Source: Mechercharimyces sp. CAU 1602 (GTDB taxonomy: Bacteria; Bacillota; Bacilli; Thermoactinomycetales; JANTPT01). From it: a DNA stretch of 64,000 nucleotides. Positions within the stretch are counted from its first letter, which is position 1. The number at the start of each line of letters is the position of its first letter. Under the pieces are notes generated by a model, which was given only the letters and a program-made list of their open reading frames with translations, was not told where the DNA came from and ran no database searches. Both the position numbers and the translations under genes were made by a program. The stretch spans positions 1 through 64,000 of the forward strand of contig NZ_JANTPT010000004.1 of NCBI RefSeq assembly GCF_024753565.1, written 5' to 3'. Shown in pieces: positions 24,387-34,081 of the stretch.

Positions 24387-26486
24387 TTAATGCACACCGT
24401 CCGCAACTTCAATATGCTCATCAAATTCGATTGACATCGCTAATACTTCCGCTACGTCCATCGTCTTCACTTGCTCTTCCATCTCTTTCGACTTCGTACC
24501 ATCACTTAACATGGTTAAGCAGTATGGACAAGCACTACCGATCATAGATGGGGTGACCTTTAACGCTTGCTCCGTCCGCGCCACGTTGACACGCACACCT
24601 TTATCTTCTTCCATCCACATCAAGCCGCCACCTGCTCCACAACACATTCCATTTTCACGATTACGATCCATTTCCACGAGCTCGATCCCTGGAATAGCAC
24701 GGAATATATCGCGTGGCGCCTCATATTCATCGTTATAGCGACCCAGGTAGCAAGAGTCGTGGAACGTGACACGCTCGTTCACCTCTTTGGTAGGGGTGAG
24801 ACGTCCATCACGAATCAACTGTGCCAACAACTGCGTATGATGCATCACTTCAATATCTTCTAAGCCCATATCTGGGTACTCATTCTTGAAGACATTATAT
24901 GCATGAGGGTCAGCTGTAACAATCTTCTTTACGTTATGCTTCTCAAACAACGCAATATTATCCATCGCAAACTGTTGGTAGAGAAACTCGTTTCCAAGGC
25001 GGCGAGCCGTATCTCCAGAGTTCTTCTCTTTTTTTCCGAGAATCGCAAAGTCAATTCCCGCTTGGTTGAGGAGTTTTACCAATGAATGCGTGATCTTTTG
25101 ACTACGATTATCGTAAGAACCCATCGAACCTACATATAGCAGATACTCAAATTCTTTCTTCTCTTTTACCGATGGTACATCAGTATCAGCCGACTCAGTC
25201 CATTTGGCACGATCTTTACGGCTTAATCCCCATGGATTGCCCTGACGTTCGATATTTTGGAAGGTACGCGCCACTTCTGGGCTCATCTTTCCTTGAGTCA
25301 ATACGAGATGACGACGCATATCCATGATTTTATCCACATGTTCATTGGAGACCGGACAAGCGTCTTCACAGTTACGGCACGTAGTACACGCCCACAGCTC
25401 TTCTTCCGTAATCACGTCACCGATCAAGTCGATCGGATACTTATAAGTACCATCTTCTTCTTTGGTCACACCTACGTTTAGTGCTGCTTCGTTCGCCCCA
25501 CTAAATGCAAAAGCTGGCATCCATGGTGTACGCGAAGTAATTGCCGCCCCTTTATCCGTCAAGTGATCACGCATTTTCACCAATAAATCCATCGGTGAAA
25601 GCATTTTCCCCGTGTTGGAAGCGGGACACATATTGGTACAGCGTCCACATTCCACACAAGCATATAAATCAATCAGTTGGTTTTCATGGAAATCTTCAAT
25701 TTTACTTACACCGTATTCGGTTAGTGACTCATCTTCAAAGTCGATTGTCCGCAACTTTGAAGGGGGATCCGTACGCTTCAAGAACACATTGATCGGCCCT
25801 GCAATCAAGTGGAAGTGTTTCGATTGCGGTACATAGACGGCGAAAGCGAGAACTGTAATAAGGTGAATCCACCAGAAGATATAAAACAGTACCGCTGCAG
25901 CTGTCGCCGACATCCAACCTGCAAATGGGAAGGCTAATAGCGACGAAATTGGCATTTCCCATGAAGGTTCAATTCCTAACCAAATTTGTTCAAACGCTGC
26001 TGCAAATAAAATAGATGTTAACAGTGAGGTTAAGAAAATAATAACTAACCCCGCTTTAAATCCACGCTTAAGGCGCGCCAATTGCTCGACGTAACGACGG
26101 TAAAAAGCGTATATTGTTGCCAACAATACGGAGAAAACAACAAACTCCTGAATAAATGTAAATACTCCATACGCTGGGAGCGGTAAATGCTTCCCAGGGA
26201 ATAAACCCTTATAAAATAGATCAATCGCACCAAACTGGATCACGATAAATCCATAAAACATCACCACGTGCATGATACCACTCTTGGTATCTTTTAAAAG
26301 CTTTTTCTGCCCAAAAACGTTAACCATCGTCTGATTAACACGCTGACCCAAATCCTTTTTAAGATCGGCTGGTTTACCCAGCTTCACGAACATATACCGA
26401 CTGTAGAGGATGTAGGAAACCAAATAGATGGCATAACCCACGACTGCTAAAAAGAGAAGTAGGTTTATGATCTGTAACATAGGCAT
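24387..26486 (-). CDS. fadF: FadF-like Fe-S membrane oxidoreductase
   Basis: 699 aa. The N-terminal ~230 residues carry about six membrane helices (nitrate-reductase-gamma-like). Then come two 4Fe-4S motifs, CVECGRCTNMCPAS (about 270) and CTTCRNCEDACPVSNEH (about 375), and a C-terminal pair of CCG domains with HDSCYLGRYN and MCCGAGGGLMW. This is the architecture of B. subtilis FadF (YwjF). It is proposed to pass electrons from acyl-CoA dehydrogenase/ETF to the quinone pool during fatty-acid oxidation. AAAGGAG precedes the ATG; two in-frame ATGs two codons apart are possible. No etfAB/acd partner is adjacent. Confidence 0.8.
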   Translation of the reverse strand: MPMLQIINLLLFLAVVGYAIYLVSYILYSRYMFVKLGKPADLKKDLGQRVNQTMVNVFGQKKLLKDTKSGIMHVVMFYGFIVIQFGAIDLFYKGLFPGKHLPLPAYGVFTFIQEFVVFSVLLATIYAFYRRYVEQLARLKRGFKAGLVIIFLTSLLTSILFAAAFEQIWLGIEPSWEMPISSLLAFPFAGWMSATAAAVLFYIFWWIHLITVLAFAVYVPQSKHFHLIAGPINVFLKRTDPPSKLRTIDFEDESLTEYGVSKIEDFHENQLIDLYACVECGRCTNMCPASNTGKMLSPMDLLVKMRDHLTDKGAAITSRTPWMPAFAFSGANEAALNVGVTKEEDGTYKYPIDLIGDVITEEELWACTTCRNCEDACPVSNEHVDKIMDMRRHLVLTQGKMSPEVARTFQNIERQGNPWGLSRKDRAKWTESADTDVPSVKEKKEFEYLLYVGSMGSYDNRSQKITHSLVKLLNQAGIDFAILGKKEKNSGDTARRLGNEFLYQQFAMDNIALFEKHNVKKIVTADPHAYNVFKNEYPDMGLEDIEVMHHTQLLAQLIRDGRLTPTKEVNERVTFHDSCYLGRYNDEYEAPRDIFRAIPGIELVEMDRNRENGMCCGAGGGLMWMEEDKGVRVNVARTEQALKVTPSMIGSACPYCLTMLSDGTKSKEMEEQVKTMDVAEVLAMSIEFDEHIEVADGVH

Positions 26487-26641
26487 CTTCGTTGTCGCTC
26501 CTTTCTTTCATCTTCTTCAAAGTATCATCATTCACACACTAAGAAACGGTTCCGTTTTTATAATCACACATAGCATCATTGTATCACAAAATGAGCGGGC
26601 ATTCATTCTCTTTTTCAAAGGGAATATGAGACACTATCCCA

Positions 26642-27607
26642 TTATTGTTCACCCATCTTTTGTTTTAAACCTGCATCTTTGGCAGGGATGGTAAACACCT
26701 CTCCCTGTTTGTGAACCTTAATGCGATCTACCTCACTCCCCGCTATCGCATATAGCCTCTCCAGTGGCTCTTCTACTGGCTCCTGGGAAAGTATAAATGT
26801 GCTGTGATGGATAGGTACCATCCAACGAGCCCCTATATGTTTAAACATCTCCCACGCCTGTTCAGGGGTACAGTGGTTACGTTGATAGGAATCAGGACTA
26901 TACGCCCCGATAGGCATAAACGCGACATCTATTGCACCCTCTGCCTGTAGCGCACCAAACGTAGGTGTATACGCCGTATCTCCAGCAAAGAAAAGGCGTA
27001 CCCCTCTCTTCTCAAGCACATACCCTTGGTATCCTAGGTTTCGACTCCAAGGAAAGCGTTCTCCCCAGTGACGAACCGGGATGGCAGTTACTGTAATCCC
27101 ATCCGCACACGCTACCTTTTCATGATGTTGCAACTGACGGATGGAGGCAAACTTATAGCGACGAAGCAACTTATCGATGCCGCTGGGAATCACGACCTCT
27201 ATCTCCTTGTGCAATATCTTATCCAGCGTGGGGTAGTCGAGATGATCCATATGCGCATGCGACAACAATACCAGATCGATTTCTCCCACCTCTTCGATCG
27301 ATAATGCTGCGGGAGTAATTCGTTTGGGCCCCATCTGTATCCCTGCCCCCACGTGAATCCCTATACGTTCCCCCAGAACAGGATCTGTGAGAATCTTCGT
27401 TCCAAAGAAGTTGATCAACACAGTAGCATGTCCAATCCACGTAACAGTCACCTCTTCATCCTTCCATACAGCTGGATGAGGCTTATGTACGGCGTTATTT
27501 CCTCCTTTTTTCTGCATTCTACCTAGACGTAACCAATATTGAACACCAATATATGTTAAAGGTAATAACACTAACAGTAGTGCTACTATACTCCACCAAA
27601 TTCCCAT
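26642..27607 (-). CDS. Metallo-beta-lactamase-fold hydrolase (NAPE-PLD/UlaG-like)
   Basis: 321 aa. One N-terminal membrane helix (about residues 3-25) is followed by an MBL domain: WIGHATVLI, LTDPVL, the zinc motif LLSHAHMDHLDY (HxHxDH), RHWGERFP, FFAGDTAY (metal-bridging Asp) and IHHSTF. The order and the early GHAT-LI strand match the NAPE-PLD-like / YtnP-UlaG type. Membrane-anchored; the substrate may be a phospholipid-like or lactone compound, but it cannot be fixed from sequence. Confidence 0.8.
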   Translation of the reverse strand: MGIWWSIVALLLVLLPLTYIGVQYWLRLGRMQKKGGNNAVHKPHPAVWKDEEVTVTWIGHATVLINFFGTKILTDPVLGERIGIHVGAGIQMGPKRITPAALSIEEVGEIDLVLLSHAHMDHLDYPTLDKILHKEIEVVIPSGIDKLLRRYKFASIRQLQHHEKVACADGITVTAIPVRHWGERFPWSRNLGYQGYVLEKRGVRLFFAGDTAYTPTFGALQAEGAIDVAFMPIGAYSPDSYQRNHCTPEQAWEMFKHIGARWMVPIHHSTFILSQEPVEEPLERLYAIAGSEVDRIKVHKQGEVFTIPAKDAGLKQKMGEQ

Positions 27608-27880
27608 GCACGTCCCTCCCTATCGCGCCACCTACGCTCATTAAACTACTAGCTCTCTAGCAACCATTTGTATCCTATGCCCTTTTATGATTGGATTTTT
27701 CTATTAAATATGCGATACTAGAAAATGAGATAAAGGGAGGTCTCTATTCCTATTATATACCCTACCCTCCTAATTGTATTATAGCCTACTTTCAGTCTAT
27801 TCGATTCACTCTCGTAATGATACCTTCTCACAAAATCAATAGACTTTCTTTTAAACCATATAATTAAACGAGGTGACAAC

Positions 27881-28576
27881 ATGTCCAATAAAAAAGAGCG
27901 CTTGGAGAAGAAACAAGAGGCCGCACGCAAACGACGAATGCAAACCATGATGATTAGCACCATTGTGATTGTACTTGTGGCCGCAATCGCATTTCTCGTC
28001 TTCTCTCAAGAAGACGCCGCAGATGCGCCTGCCTTTACTTTTGCAGCGGATAACCAGCAGTTTAAAGGGGAAGAAAACGCACCTGTAACTGTAGTAAAAT
28101 TTGGTGATTTTAAATGCCCTCATTGTAAAACTGTCTATGATAGTGTCCTTCCACAGCTACAAGAAGAGTATATCGATAAAGGGAAAGTAAAGTTTCAATT
28201 TATGAATCTACCTGTGGTGTCGGAAGACTCCAACACAGCTGCACAAGCGGGAGAAGCGATCTACGCTGAAAACCCAGACGCCTTCTGGAAGTATTACGAT
28301 TATCTATATAGCAATCAAGGGGATCCCCATGAGATTTGGGCAACGAAGGAGTATATTCTAGACGTGATTAACAAAGAAAAACTAGATGTTGATGCAAATA
28401 AGGTTGCCGAAGCCCTCGATGAAAAAACATATGTAAAAGAAGTAAATCTTGATAAACAAGAGGCGACTAAAGCAGGCCTAAAAAGTGTTCCCGCCCTGTT
28501 TGTTAACGGCAAGCTAGTAGAAGATCCGTATGATTTTGACTCGCTGCGGACCATGATTGAAGCCGAATTAAAATAA
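27881..28576 (+). CDS. bdbD: DsbA-type thiol:disulfide oxidoreductase
   Basis: 231 aa. N-terminal basic segment and single membrane anchor (about residues 24-43), then a thioredoxin/DsbA fold with VVKFGDFKCPHCKTVYD (active site C-P-H-C) and VPALFVNGKLVEDP (cis-Pro loop). It introduces disulfide bonds in exported proteins. The oxidising partner BdbC is encoded 30 bp downstream in the same direction. AACGAGGTGACAAC ribosome site. Confidence 0.9.
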   Translation: MSNKKERLEKKQEAARKRRMQTMMISTIVIVLVAAIAFLVFSQEDAADAPAFTFAADNQQFKGEENAPVTVVKFGDFKCPHCKTVYDSVLPQLQEEYIDKGKVKFQFMNLPVVSEDSNTAAQAGEAIYAENPDAFWKYYDYLYSNQGDPHEIWATKEYILDVINKEKLDVDANKVAEALDEKTYVKEVNLDKQEATKAGLKSVPALFVNGKLVEDPYDFDSLRTMIEAELK

Positions 28577-28606
28577 TGCGTTTCTCTTTATTGAAGGGGG
28601 AAAGTC

Positions 28607-29026
28607 ATGAAAAATGCTCGTCTGTTTATATCCACGTATGGTATATACCTCGCTTGGTTGATTGCGCTCATCGCGATGTTAGGGAGTTTATACTTTAGTG
28701 AAATTCGTGGCTTTATCCCCTGTAATCTATGTTGGTATCAGCGGATCTTGATGTATCCTCTGGTTCTCCTACTCGGAATTGCTGCCTTTCGCGATGATAA
28801 ACAGATCATACGTTATACTCTACCACTTAGCCTAATCGGGGGAAGTATTTCATTATTCCATTATGCAGAGCAAAAAATCCCCGCTTTAGCTGCTGTTGCA
28901 CAATGCTCAAGTGGAGTTCCCTGTGATGGCGAGTATATTAACTGGTTAGGTTTTATCACCATTCCATTTTTAGCATTCACTGCTTTTCTCTTGATCTCCT
29001 TAAGTTTGTGGCTTGGACGGAAGTAA
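28607..29026 (+). CDS. bdbC: DsbB-type disulfide oxidoreductase
   Basis: 139 aa with four membrane helices, the quinone-reactive pair in FIPCNLCWYQRILMYP (C-x-x-C) and the second Cys pair in CSSGVPC. BdbC re-oxidises BdbD and passes electrons to quinone. Starts after GAAGGGGGAAAGTC. Forms a two-gene operon with bdbD, closed by the terminator at 29037-29068. Confidence 0.9.
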   Translation: MKNARLFISTYGIYLAWLIALIAMLGSLYFSEIRGFIPCNLCWYQRILMYPLVLLLGIAAFRDDKQIIRYTLPLSLIGGSISLFHYAEQKIPALAAVAQCSSGVPCDGEYINWLGFITIPFLAFTAFLLISLSLWLGRK

Positions 29027-29036
29027 GAGTTAAATA

Positions 29037-29068
29037 AACAGCCCAGCTATCCCTATAGCTGGGCTGTT
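29037..29068. terminator. Bidirectional terminator between bdbC and kamE
   Basis: AACAGCCCAGCTAT / ATAGCTGGGCTGTT, perfect 14-bp stem with a 4-nt loop between two converging genes. Confidence 0.85.
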
Positions 29069-29072
29069 CTAC

Positions 29073-29819
29073 TTATGTCTGCTCTTTCCTCTCTACTGCT
29101 TGCGCGATATAGGATGCGACTAGAGGGGGGAGAGAGCCAGGTCCGAATCCAGCATCGTACCCTAGTTCCAGTGCCATCTCATGATTGATACGTGGCCCTC
29201 CACAAATGAGGAGAAAGCGTTCACGAACACCTTCCGCTTCAGCTAACTCAACCAACTCGGTCAGATTAGTGATATGAACTCCTTTCTGCGTCACCACCTG
29301 AGAGACGAGCAGAGCATCAGCATTTTTTCGAATCGCTTCCGCTAACAACTCCTCGTTGGGGACCTGACTTCCCAAGTTATATGCATCTATCTCAGGATAA
29401 CGCTCTAACCCGTACTCCCCGTTATAGCCTTTCATATTCATAATGGCATCAATTCCTACAGTATGAGCATCTGTCCCCGTACACGCCCCTAAAACAATTA
29501 ATTTTCGTCCGATGCGCTCGCGAATGAAAGCATTAATTTCATAAAAGCTCATCTCTTCGCTTTCTAGTTTAGGTACCTGAATCTTAGCGTAATCGATTCC
29601 TTGCTCACAGCGTCCATACACAATAAAATAGGTGAAACCTTCTCCTAGATCTGCCATATGATACACCTGGGGCTCAGCAAACCCCATTTTTGCTGTAAGT
29701 TGGCGAGCTGCTTCACGCGCCTCCTCTCCATACGGAACCGGAAGAGAGAAGCTGATTTGCACAGCCCCATCATTAGAAGTATCCCCATACGGTCTTACAT
29801 TGGTAAAGTCGATGGTCAC
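29073..29819 (-). CDS. kamE: Lysine 5,6-aminomutase, beta subunit
   Basis: 248 aa. Contains the cobalamin base-off motif GTDAHTVGIDAIMNMKG (D-x-H-x-x-G); the following MKG offers the Lys known in the family to bind PLP when no substrate is present. KamDE moves the 6-amino group of beta-lysine (or D-lysine) to C5 in lysine fermentation, needing adenosylcobalamin and PLP. The ATG overlaps the kamD stop (ATGA). It is the last gene of the sigma-54-driven kdd-kamA-...-kamDE operon. Confidence 0.9.
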   Translation of the reverse strand: MTIDFTNVRPYGDTSNDGAVQISFSLPVPYGEEAREAARQLTAKMGFAEPQVYHMADLGEGFTYFIVYGRCEQGIDYAKIQVPKLESEEMSFYEINAFIRERIGRKLIVLGACTGTDAHTVGIDAIMNMKGYNGEYGLERYPEIDAYNLGSQVPNEELLAEAIRKNADALLVSQVVTQKGVHITNLTELVELAEAEGVRERFLLICGGPRINHEMALELGYDAGFGPGSLPPLVASYIAQAVERKEQT

Positions 29820-31399
29820 GCTTCTGCCCCCTCCCGCTGCACCAACGCAAGACGCTGACGCAAGATTTCTTCGAAAGGGTTAAAATAGCCTTGTTCACGT
29901 GTTATCACACCCGTCAAGCCCCTGCCACCTAAACGCGGTCGTTTTACATCAGCAAAGCGACCTTCCTCAATCGCTGTAAACAATCCGGTACGCTCAACAT
30001 CTTCTAACATAATGACGGCCTGTTGTAGCACCTCTTGTGCCCTCTGTTCAATTCGACCACCACTGCGATAAACGACTTCATCCCCAAGATGACGAGCATT
30101 ATTAAAGATATATTGCGCGTTTTCTATCGCTAGCTTACGATCATGCATATGTGGAGTATGCATCGCTTCTGTCATCATTCCTAAAAGCTGAATCCCTTGT
30201 CCTGTCAAGATACTAACCAAGTTAAACATCGCATCTTGTACATGGCCCTTAAATATATTACCTGTCATATGTTTAGTAGGCGGCATATATTTAAGTGGAG
30301 CATCTGGAAAAAGTTGTCTCGATAATTGAGCATGAGCAATCTCTAATAATAACCCATCCTCCAAATCGGGATTAATTTCAAAAGCATGCCCGATTCCCAT
30401 CTGTTTGGAAGGAAGTCCAGAGAGAAAACCGAGTTGTTCATTAATAAACTGTGAAGCGATGACTGTGTGACTAGATTCTACCGCATCAGCTGTCGTCAAA
30501 TAATTATCTTCCCCTGTATTAATAGTGATACCAGCAAAGGAATTAATCATGCGTGAGAAGGATTGATCAATTAATGTCCGTTGCATATTAATATCGCGAA
30601 ATAGGATACCGTACAAGGCATCGTTAAGCATCATATCGAGCCGTTCCAACGCACCCATAGCAGCAATTTCAGGCATACACAAGCCTGAGCAGTAATTACA
30701 CAGATGAATATACCTATTCAATTCCGTCCCCACTTCATCTAGTGCTTGCCGCATGATGCGGAAGTTTTCTTGTGTGGCAAAAGTACCGCCATACCCTTCC
30801 CGCGTCGCCCCAAACGGAACATAATCGAGCAAACTTTGACCCGTACTACGAATAACCGCTACCACGTCCGCACCTTGTCGTGCCGCTGACTTCCCTTGCA
30901 GCGCATCTTCATAAATATCGCCGGTAGCAACGATGACATATAGATAAGGACGAGGTCGATCGCCTGCCCGCCTAATCCACTCCTCTCGATGCTTGCGATT
31001 TTGTTCAATGCGAGTAAGCGATGCGCTCGCCATCTCTTTCCCCAATTTTCGCAATAGAGTATCATCTAAAGGCTCGAGGTTTTCTAATTCCAATGCTCCT
31101 GTCGCCACTTGTTCAGCTACCTGCTGTGGACGAAGCCCCGTCTGTGCCACCGCTTGAATCATCCAGCGAGCTACCCCTTGCCCCAACTGTTCTTTTTCCG
31201 CCAACTGATCGACAACAACATTGGGGAGCGGCACCCCGTCTGCATCAATACCATCTATACCAAACAACCGTAAGATCGTACGCTCTACCGCCACCGTCGT
31301 TCGTTCTGCCACCATCGCATCCACTTGCCCCGCAATCCGCCCCGCCGCTTGTCGTGCCCTTGTAATCAGATGCTCATCCAACTGCAACTGCTCTTGCAT
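29816..31399 (-). CDS. kamD: Lysine 5,6-aminomutase, alpha subunit
   Basis: 527 aa, the usual KamD length. Recognisable stretches are RPRPYLYVIVATGDIYEDAL, IHLCNYCSGLCMPEIAAMGA, NQDLED-like EINPDLEDGLLLE, and KYMPPTKHMTGNIFKGH. It forms the TIM-barrel catalytic subunit that holds PLP and pairs with KamE, which binds B12. The start shares its last base with the stop of the MutS-like gene (31399), so the genes are coupled. Confidence 0.9.
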   Translation of the reverse strand: MQEQLQLDEHLITRARQAAGRIAGQVDAMVAERTTVAVERTILRLFGIDGIDADGVPLPNVVVDQLAEKEQLGQGVARWMIQAVAQTGLRPQQVAEQVATGALELENLEPLDDTLLRKLGKEMASASLTRIEQNRKHREEWIRRAGDRPRPYLYVIVATGDIYEDALQGKSAARQGADVVAVIRSTGQSLLDYVPFGATREGYGGTFATQENFRIMRQALDEVGTELNRYIHLCNYCSGLCMPEIAAMGALERLDMMLNDALYGILFRDINMQRTLIDQSFSRMINSFAGITINTGEDNYLTTADAVESSHTVIASQFINEQLGFLSGLPSKQMGIGHAFEINPDLEDGLLLEIAHAQLSRQLFPDAPLKYMPPTKHMTGNIFKGHVQDAMFNLVSILTGQGIQLLGMMTEAMHTPHMHDRKLAIENAQYIFNNARHLGDEVVYRSGGRIEQRAQEVLQQAVIMLEDVERTGLFTAIEEGRFADVKRPRLGGRGLTGVITREQGYFNPFEEILRQRLALVQREGAEA

Positions 31400-33018
31400 C
31401 AGTCCTTCCTCCCCTCTTTCATCCTCATCTCTGCCTCACTTACAATCTCCGCTGGTAACCCCAAACGCAAAGCGATTTGCAACGCTTGATAGGGAACACT
31501 TTCTTCACTCGTAACAGGGAGCAAGCGATAATCCATACATGCCTGTAGCCGATTCACCCATTCCTCTTCCTTATCCCGTTCTCCCTTCTTCGTTGCACGT
31601 AAACCAGCAACACGATAACGAGCAATACCAAAAACCGTTAACACGTCATGGTAATGGGTGATATGAATCGTCCAATGCCTTTTCTTACTTAAAAAAGCGG
31701 TGATAGCTGTTGAAAGTGCGGCTCCCTCCACTGGGTTGGTCCCACGCCCAATTTCATCTAATAAAAGGAGCCCCTCGTTTTCTCGCGCTAACACTTTTTT
31801 TAAGCGCACCACTTGTGCACCAAAACTGGATAACCCTTGATGAAAATCTTGATCATCACCTATTAACGCTTCAATATAGGGAAGGAGCGGGAGATGACAC
31901 CCTTGCGCTGGGACGAAGAAACCATATTGAGAAAGTGCGCAAATAAGACCAATCGTCTTAAGCACCATTGTTTTGCCACCCATATTGGGGCCGATAATAA
32001 CTGTTCCCCCTCGCCGTACACAGATATCGATGGGAGTGATCTTTCCGCCCTGCGCATCCATCACCTCTTTCAGGAGAGGATGATATGCTTGTTGTAATTC
32101 AATTTGTTCACGCTCCCATAATGGCCTTCTTCCTGCCCACGTCATAGCCATCCTCATACGCACCCACTGCAAGTCTAAGCGGGCAACCGCTTCAACTGCT
32201 TCCAGCAACACCATGTGATGAGGACGAAAGGAGAGAGAAAGTTGGGCCAGCACCTGTTGTTCCGCCTTTTCTTTATCCGCTTCCGCCTCTTCCCACGCTA
32301 GTTGTTTTGCACGTACCTCTTCACTACTCACATAAATAAAGATGACATCAAACATGGTTTCCCGTTGGACGCGCAAACGAGCATCCTGCTTCAATCTCTC
32401 TAAGTGAGGAGATTCCCGTGCCACTATCCACTCTTCATCCCTAGTACGCCGCAGATCATAATCCATTTCCACTGCCTTTATTTCCCTTTCACGGCACGTT
32501 CTCCATGCCTGCTCCGACTGACGGCAAGTTTTTTTCCATCGTTGCAGTGACGAATCCGCAAAAGCATCCACAGAAAAAGTAGGGGTAAGCTTAGGAGCTG
32601 GATTGAGAATACGCAACAGGGACTGCCACGGGAGTGACGCCACCGCGAAAGCAGTAGCAACACATTCCTCCTGCTTTAACAACATAGCCAAGCGTTCTCC
32701 CTGCCATAAAAATTGCTTCAACCCAAACCAATCGGCAAGTGCCAACTGTCCTGTACTATCCAGTCTACGTAAGATCGGTTCCACATCTGGGACCTGACTC
32801 AATACATGTTCAATAGACCGCCCCCACGACTTCTCCAGACTTACTGTCTTCCACAAAGTTTGTTGTTGATCGAGATACTGTTGCCACCTTTCCTCTTCAC
32901 CAGGAAGAAAAGGGAGGTGCTCCCCTTTTCGTTGTCTCCCCATCGGGGTGAGTGGCCGTAATCGCGACCAAAGGGAAGCAAACCCGATGGCAGAGCTTGT
33001 TTGTTCAGTAATAAACAT
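31399..33018 (-). CDS. MutS-like ATPase of the kam operon (KamB-like)
   Basis: About 539 aa. It lacks the mismatch-recognition domain I of MutS but keeps the ATPase: Walker A VIIGPNMGGKTMVLKTIGL (about 325), Walker B LLLLDEIGRGTNPVEGAAL, and HITHYHDV. Genes like this occur beside kamDE in lysine fermenters, and a role in reactivating or assembling the B12 aminomutase has been suggested for them. The start is placed at 33018 because GGGAGGGG lies just upstream; it overlaps the end of the preceding gene by 14 nt. A DNA-repair role is unlikely from the context. Confidence 0.7.
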   Translation of the reverse strand: MFITEQTSSAIGFASLWSRLRPLTPMGRQRKGEHLPFLPGEEERWQQYLDQQQTLWKTVSLEKSWGRSIEHVLSQVPDVEPILRRLDSTGQLALADWFGLKQFLWQGERLAMLLKQEECVATAFAVASLPWQSLLRILNPAPKLTPTFSVDAFADSSLQRWKKTCRQSEQAWRTCREREIKAVEMDYDLRRTRDEEWIVARESPHLERLKQDARLRVQRETMFDVIFIYVSSEEVRAKQLAWEEAEADKEKAEQQVLAQLSLSFRPHHMVLLEAVEAVARLDLQWVRMRMAMTWAGRRPLWEREQIELQQAYHPLLKEVMDAQGGKITPIDICVRRGGTVIIGPNMGGKTMVLKTIGLICALSQYGFFVPAQGCHLPLLPYIEALIGDDQDFHQGLSSFGAQVVRLKKVLARENEGLLLLDEIGRGTNPVEGAALSTAITAFLSKKRHWTIHITHYHDVLTVFGIARYRVAGLRATKKGERDKEEEWVNRLQACMDYRLLPVTSEESVPYQALQIALRLGLPAEIVSEAEMRMKEGRKD

Positions 33019-34075
33019 CGCCATCCCCTCCCTCATCATCTTCATACCATGCATCCTGCTGGACATCGATGACCGGGATTCCAGGACAAGCCGCTACCAT
33101 CTCACTTTTCAACTGAACCGGATCAAAACGATATCCTTGAGGAGCATATGGATTGATGGCAACGGCCCGTAATGGCAATGAGCGCAAGTATCCTAAACGA
33201 TGTCCAGCTCGAAAGAACTGCCGTACCAGCACATGCGAAAGAAAGCATCGTGTGGGATCACATACCAAAATCGTTAAGGAGCGTTTCACCTGCATCATAC
33301 GAACTAACATCCGCTCCGTCAGTACCCCCGGCAAAGCCAATCCCTCAATATCCTGCTTCTGAACCATGTCGATAAACAATTCCTCTGTCTGCGTAAGCAA
33401 AGATGAATAGGGAGTCACCTCCACCTTCCCCTTCCGCACCAACACTACTTTCCCACACTCTACTGCCAACTCCCCTGCTTTCTGCCAACTCCCCTCTGTA
33501 ATGGTGGGTAAGGAGAAGAGTGCTAGCGCTTCCCTCGTTTGCCGCACAACAGCAGCCAGCGAGCGCCCCATACTGGCGCCAACCACGAGCACAGCCTGAT
33601 CTGTGAGAAAAGGACTAGCACTTGCTTTACGATCATATGCTCCATCTATCAGTGTTAACTTAACCCCTGCTTTGATAAATCGTTCTTTCACCATTTGCAC
33701 ACTTTTACTATTACTTAACCCTGCCAAGGTAACTCGCTTAATCGGATGGTTGGCGCGTGCAATGATTATTTGTCCCACGCTGGAGATGAGTGGGAGGGAG
33801 GCGACCACCTCCCAGTTTCCGCGCTCGCGTTCCAAGTACGGACTAGCTGTTGCAACTAAAGTTCCTACTGGCACACGAATAGCAGGCTTTTCTTTCCCAC
33901 TCCACACATCGCGCTCTTCCCCATCCACTCCAATACTCATCACACCTAGCGGAATGCTACTTTGTTTCGCCACTTCGACTAACGCATTTACCACCGTCGT
34001 TTTCCCCACATTTTTCGCTAAACCAATTACTGCAACGGAGGTCGGGATCTCTTCAGCTAAAAGGGAACGCAACAT
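33005..34075 (-). CDS. P-loop protein of the kam operon (KamC-like)
   Basis: 356 aa. An early Walker A loop, VIGLAKNVGKTTVVNALVE (about residues 17-35), is followed by a region reading LTLIDGAYDRKASASPFLTD. No domain name beyond a P-loop NTPase can be given from motifs. It sits between kamA and the MutS-like gene, where lysine fermentation clusters usually encode a second accessory ATPase next to the MutS-like one. A shared role in maturation or reactivation of KamDE is inferred. Confidence 0.6.
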   Translation of the reverse strand: MLRSLLAEEIPTSVAVIGLAKNVGKTTVVNALVEVAKQSSIPLGVMSIGVDGEERDVWSGKEKPAIRVPVGTLVATASPYLERERGNWEVVASLPLISSVGQIIIARANHPIKRVTLAGLSNSKSVQMVKERFIKAGVKLTLIDGAYDRKASASPFLTDQAVLVVGASMGRSLAAVVRQTREALALFSLPTITEGSWQKAGELAVECGKVVLVRKGKVEVTPYSSLLTQTEELFIDMVQKQDIEGLALPGVLTERMLVRMMQVKRSLTILVCDPTRCFLSHVLVRQFFRAGHRLGYLRSLPLRAVAINPYAPQGYRFDPVQLKSEMVAACPGIPVIDVQQDAWYEDDEGGDGDVYY

Positions 34076-34081
34076 AACGGA

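Noticed and set aside
31399-33018. DNA mismatch repair mutS
   Set aside because: The mismatch-recognition domain is absent, and the gene is coupled to kamD within the lysine operon.
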